7,213 bases of DNA from Aquabacterium sp. (GTDB lineage Bacteria > Pseudomonadota > Gammaproteobacteria > Burkholderiales > Burkholderiaceae_C), in contig JAGNPA010000029.1 in assembly GCA_017989885.1 (NCBI GenBank), positions 1-7,213 on the forward strand. The letters run 5' to 3'. Made by a program: the position numbers and the translations under genes. The notes below the pieces were generated by a model, which was not told the DNA's origin, did not search any database, and worked only from the letters and a program-made list of their open reading frames with translations. Below, piece by piece: positions 4,501-7,213 of the stretch. Positions within the stretch are counted from its first letter, which is position 1. Every line of letters begins with the position of its first letter.

Positions 4501-6663
4501 ATGGCAGAGATGAGCACAGACAACAGCAGCGCTTCGGCAGGCATCGACCTCAGCCAGTTTTATCAGGTCTTTTTTGAAGAAGCCGGAGAGAACCTCGACA
4601 ACATGGAGCAACTCCTGTTGAACGTGGATCTGGCTGCGGCAGACGACGAAGAGCTCAACGCCATCTTCCGCTGCGCCCACTCCATCAAGGGGGGCGCTGC
4701 CACGTTCGGTTTCGGCGATGTGGCCGAACTGACGCACCAGATGGAGACCTTGCTCGACAAGCTGCGTCGCCATGAGCTGGTGCCGACCTCGCCCATGGTC
4801 GATGTGCTCTTGCAGTCGGGTGATGCCCTGCGCGCCATGCTGGGCCGCCATCAGGGTTCGGGTGCCGATCCCTTCGACACCACCGAGTTGCTGGTGCACA
4901 TCCGTGCCATGGTGGCGGGTGAAGGTGCACCGGCCGCAGTGGCGCCAGCGCCGGTGGTGAAGGCCCCTGAGCCCGCACCGGCGCCGGTCGCGGCGGCGGC
5001 CCCGACCAGTGGCCCCCGCACGGTGGAGCTGCGTGTCGGCCCCCTGTCGGATGCCAGCCAGGCGGACAACCTCATCGACCTGTTCAAGGAAATCACCGAC
5101 CTGGGGACCATCGAGCCCTTGCCCGACGACCCTGCGCTGGCCGGCATTCGCCGCTTCAAGGTGGTGACCAGCACCGCCGAGGCCGACCTGCTGGACCTGT
5201 TCACCTTCCACGTCTCGCGCGAGGAAGTGGCCTTCCTGCCCTTCGGTGCACCCGCGTCGGTGGCCGATGCCGCTTACGGTTTCTTCGACGACGAGCCAGC
5301 CCCGATGCAGGCGGCGCCGGCGGCCCCCATGGCCGACAAGGCCGCCCCCGACGCCGGCTACGGCTTCTTCGACAACGCGCCTGGCGCCCCGGAAGCGCCC
5401 AGCACCCAGGTGGTCGCGGCGGCACCTGCGCCCAAGCCCAGCACGCCCACACCGGCCAAGCCGGCAGCGCCCAAGTCTGATCGCCCGGCCGGTGGCCTGG
5501 AGGCCTCGACCATCCGCGTGTCGGTCGAGAAGGTCGACCAGCTCATCAACCTGGTTGGCGAGCTCGTCATCACCCAGGCCATGCTGGCGCAAAACAGCCG
5601 TGGCCTGGACCCGGTGGTCTACCAGCAACTGGTGGCCGGATTGACCGATCTGGATCGCAACACGCGCGACCTGCAAGAGGCCGTCATGTCGATCCGGATG
5701 ATTCCGATGGCGACGGTGTTCAGCCGCTTCCCGCGCATGCTGCGTGATCTGGCCAACAAGCTGGGCAAGAAGGTCGAACTGGTGACCCAGGGCGAAGCCA
5801 CCGAGCTGGACAAGGGGCTGGTCGAGAAGATCACCGACCCGCTGACCCACCTCGTGCGCAACTCCTGCGACCACGGCATTGAAATGCCTGCCGAGCGACT
5901 GGCCAAGGGCAAGCCCGAAGAGGGCACCATCACCCTGGCGGCTTCGCACCAGGGCGGCTCCATCGTCATCGAAGTGCGCGACGACGGCAAGGGCCTGTCG
6001 CGCGAGAAACTGCTGAGCAAGGCCCGTGAAAAAGGTCTGGACGCGCCCGACTCCCTGACCGACTCCGAAGTCTGGGCCCTGATTTTTGCGCCAGGCTTCT
6101 CGACGGCCGACGAGGTCACCGACGTGTCGGGCCGTGGTGTGGGCATGGACGTGGTCAAGAAGAACATCACCTCGCTGGGCGGCACGGTCGAGATCGATTC
6201 GGCCGAGGGCTATGGCATGCGGGTGGCGGTGCGTCTGCCCCTGACCCTGGCCATCATGGACGGCATGAGCGTGGGGGTCGGCGAAGAGGTCTACATCCTG
6301 CCGCTGTCGTCGGTGGTCGAGAGCTTCCAGGTCAACCCGGAAATGATCAAGACCATTGGCGGCTCCGGTCGCGTGGTCGAGGTGCGTGACGAGTACATGC
6401 CCGTCATCGAGCTGGAAAAGGTCTTCGATGTGCCCCGTTTCGACTGGGAGCACAACAGCGGCATCATGGTGGTGGTCGAGGCCGAGAGCGGCCGTGTGGC
6501 CCTGCTGGTCGATGAACTGCTGGGCCAGCAACAGGTGGTGGTGAAGAACCTCGAAACCAATTACCGCAAAGTCAACGACGTCTCGGGCGCCACGATCATG
6601 GGAGACGGCCGTGTGGCCCTGATCCTGGACGTGGGCAGCCTGGTGCGTCGCTCGCGCCACTGA
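4501..6663 (+). CDS. cheA: Chemotaxis histidine kinase CheA
   Basis: A 720-residue class II histidine kinase at the core of the chemoreceptor array that passes phosphate to CheY (and usually CheB). Domains in order: P1/Hpt at about 17-115 with phospho-His60 in AHSIKGGAATFGF; an Ala/Pro linker at 141-170; a P2-like CheY-docking domain at about 172-249; a second Ala/Pro linker at about 250-330 with two YGFFD motifs; P3 dimerisation at about 333-398 (VDQLINLVGELVITQAML); P4 ATPase at about 399-580 with N-box HLVRNSCDHGIE (450-461), G1 VRDDGKGL (492-499), F-box FAPGFSTADEVTD (529-541) and G2 GRGVGMD (544-550); and P5 CheW-like at about 585-720. All catalytic motifs are intact. ATG 4501 is preceded by AGGAG. 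The Hpt-first layout and uninterrupted domains fit the ordinary flagellar-type CheA rather than a fused or hybrid kinase. Confidence 0.97.
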   Translation: MAEMSTDNSSASAGIDLSQFYQVFFEEAGENLDNMEQLLLNVDLAAADDEELNAIFRCAHSIKGGAATFGFGDVAELTHQMETLLDKLRRHELVPTSPMVDVLLQSGDALRAMLGRHQGSGADPFDTTELLVHIRAMVAGEGAPAAVAPAPVVKAPEPAPAPVAAAAPTSGPRTVELRVGPLSDASQADNLIDLFKEITDLGTIEPLPDDPALAGIRRFKVVTSTAEADLLDLFTFHVSREEVAFLPFGAPASVADAAYGFFDDEPAPMQAAPAAPMADKAAPDAGYGFFDNAPGAPEAPSTQVVAAAPAPKPSTPTPAKPAAPKSDRPAGGLEASTIRVSVEKVDQLINLVGELVITQAMLAQNSRGLDPVVYQQLVAGLTDLDRNTRDLQEAVMSIRMIPMATVFSRFPRMLRDLANKLGKKVELVTQGEATELDKGLVEKITDPLTHLVRNSCDHGIEMPAERLAKGKPEEGTITLAASHQGGSIVIEVRDDGKGLSREKLLSKAREKGLDAPDSLTDSEVWALIFAPGFSTADEVTDVSGRGVGMDVVKKNITSLGGTVEIDSAEGYGMRVAVRLPLTLAIMDGMSVGVGEEVYILPLSSVVESFQVNPEMIKTIGGSGRVVEVRDEYMPVIELEKVFDVPRFDWEHNSGIMVVVEAESGRVALLVDELLGQQQVVVKNLETNYRKVNDVSGATIMGDGRVALILDVGSLVRRSRH

Positions 6664-6699
6664 GTTGGGCGCGGATCATCTGATTTGGAGAATGTGTTC

Positions 6700-7185
6700 A
6701 TGGGTAGCTTGAGCGTGGTCGAACAGCCGGATTCGCAGGCCAATCTGGCGCGTGAGTACCTCACCTTCCGTCTGGGCGACGAAGAGTACGGCATCGACAT
6801 CCTGAAGGTGCAGGAAATCCGTGGGTACGAGAACCCCACGCGCATTGCCAACGCGCCGCATTTCCTCAAAGGGGTGGTCAACCTGCGCGGCACCATCGTG
6901 CCGATCGTGGACCTGCGTCTACGCTTTGGTTGCAGTTCGGCCGAGTACAACTCCTTCACCGTGACGATCGTGCTGCACATCGGGCAGCGCACCATCGGCA
7001 CGGTGGTGGACTCGGTCAGTGACGTGGTAGAGATCCCGGCTGAAGCGATTCGCCCGTCGCCGGAGATGTCCTCGGCGATCGACGCCGCCTACATGCGCGG
7101 CCTGGCTCAGGTCGGCGAGCGCATGGTGATCTTGCTGGACATTGAAAGCATGTTGATGAGCCCGGACATGGGCCTCATCGACTGA
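6700..7185 (+). CDS. cheW: Chemotaxis coupling protein CheW
   Basis: A 161-residue single CheW/SH3-like domain protein that bridges chemoreceptor tips and the CheA P5 domain in the signalling array. Family signatures: YLTFRLGDEEYGIDILKVQEI (about 20-40), the FLKGVVNLRGTIVPIVDLR block (about 55-73) with the conserved Arg63 of NLRG (equivalent of E. coli Arg62), and VDSVSDVVEIP (103-113). ATG 6700 has GGAG nine bases upstream. An in-frame GTG at 6694 lies too close to that site and is less likely. It starts 36 bases after the cheA stop and is probably co-transcribed with it. Length and motifs are normal for CheW. A short non-conserved N-terminal extension of about 17 residues precedes the domain. 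Confidence 0.96.
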   Translation: MGSLSVVEQPDSQANLAREYLTFRLGDEEYGIDILKVQEIRGYENPTRIANAPHFLKGVVNLRGTIVPIVDLRLRFGCSSAEYNSFTVTIVLHIGQRTIGTVVDSVSDVVEIPAEAIRPSPEMSSAIDAAYMRGLAQVGERMVILLDIESMLMSPDMGLID

Positions 7186-7199
7186 AACTGGTTCAGTTG
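7179..7199 (+). other. Hairpin spanning the cheW stop codon
   Basis: ACTGAA (7181-7186) and TTCAGT (7192-7197) pair perfectly around a five-base loop. The stem extends to eight pairs with one G-U. The stem includes the TGA stop and no T-run follows within the window, so it may be an mRNA-stability or weak attenuation element before the next gene, or chance. Confidence 0.3.
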
Positions 7200-7213
7200 C
7201 CGCGGGTGCCCGG

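Noticed and set aside
4489..6660. Very long minus-strand open frame (about 720 codons) opposite cheA
   Set aside because: It mirrors cheA almost exactly, its product is His/Gln/Arg/Gly-rich without any recognisable domain, and such antisense frames are a normal by-product of high-GC codon bias.

Overview
The window looks like a chromosomal segment from a high-GC betaproteobacterium. The uvrD and che protein sequences resemble those of Burkholderiales, most likely Comamonadaceae. This is judged from protein character and codon use, not from a database search. There is no mobile element, CRISPR array, tRNA or rRNA. The window lies at the edge of a flagellar chemotaxis locus.

Layout. Positions 1-1452 (+) hold the 3' two thirds of a UvrD-type DNA helicase gene, cut by the window edge. 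A 50-bp convergent gap separates it from a minus-strand pair (3340 down to 1503). This pair is a soluble NarX-type histidine kinase with an N-terminal receiver domain, followed with an ATGA overlap by a NarL/LuxR-type response regulator. A 201-bp AT-richer divergent region (3341-3541) separates this pair from a plus-strand chemotaxis operon: a short CheZ-like protein (3542-3991), cheY (4086-4448), cheA (4501-6663) and cheW (6700-7185). The operon probably continues past the right edge.

How the genes work together. CheW links CheA to chemoreceptors, CheA autophosphorylates on His60 and phosphorylates CheY on Asp52, and the CheZ-like protein probably removes that phosphate. The divergent kinase has no sensor or membrane domain. 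Its input is a receiver domain with an intact phosphorylation site, so another kinase must feed it, and CheA is an obvious candidate by position.

Most interesting points. (1) The 149-residue CheZ-like protein keeps the catalytic Asp/Gln pair and a CheZ-like C-terminal CheY-binding tail on a much shortened helical body. (2) The divergent kinase carries a 33-residue acidic C-terminal tail containing IDALLTG, which strongly resembles the CheY-binding peptide of the flagellar switch protein FliM (EIDALLNG). Together these suggest, as inference, that a transcription-controlling two-component pair is wired into CheY or CheA signalling.
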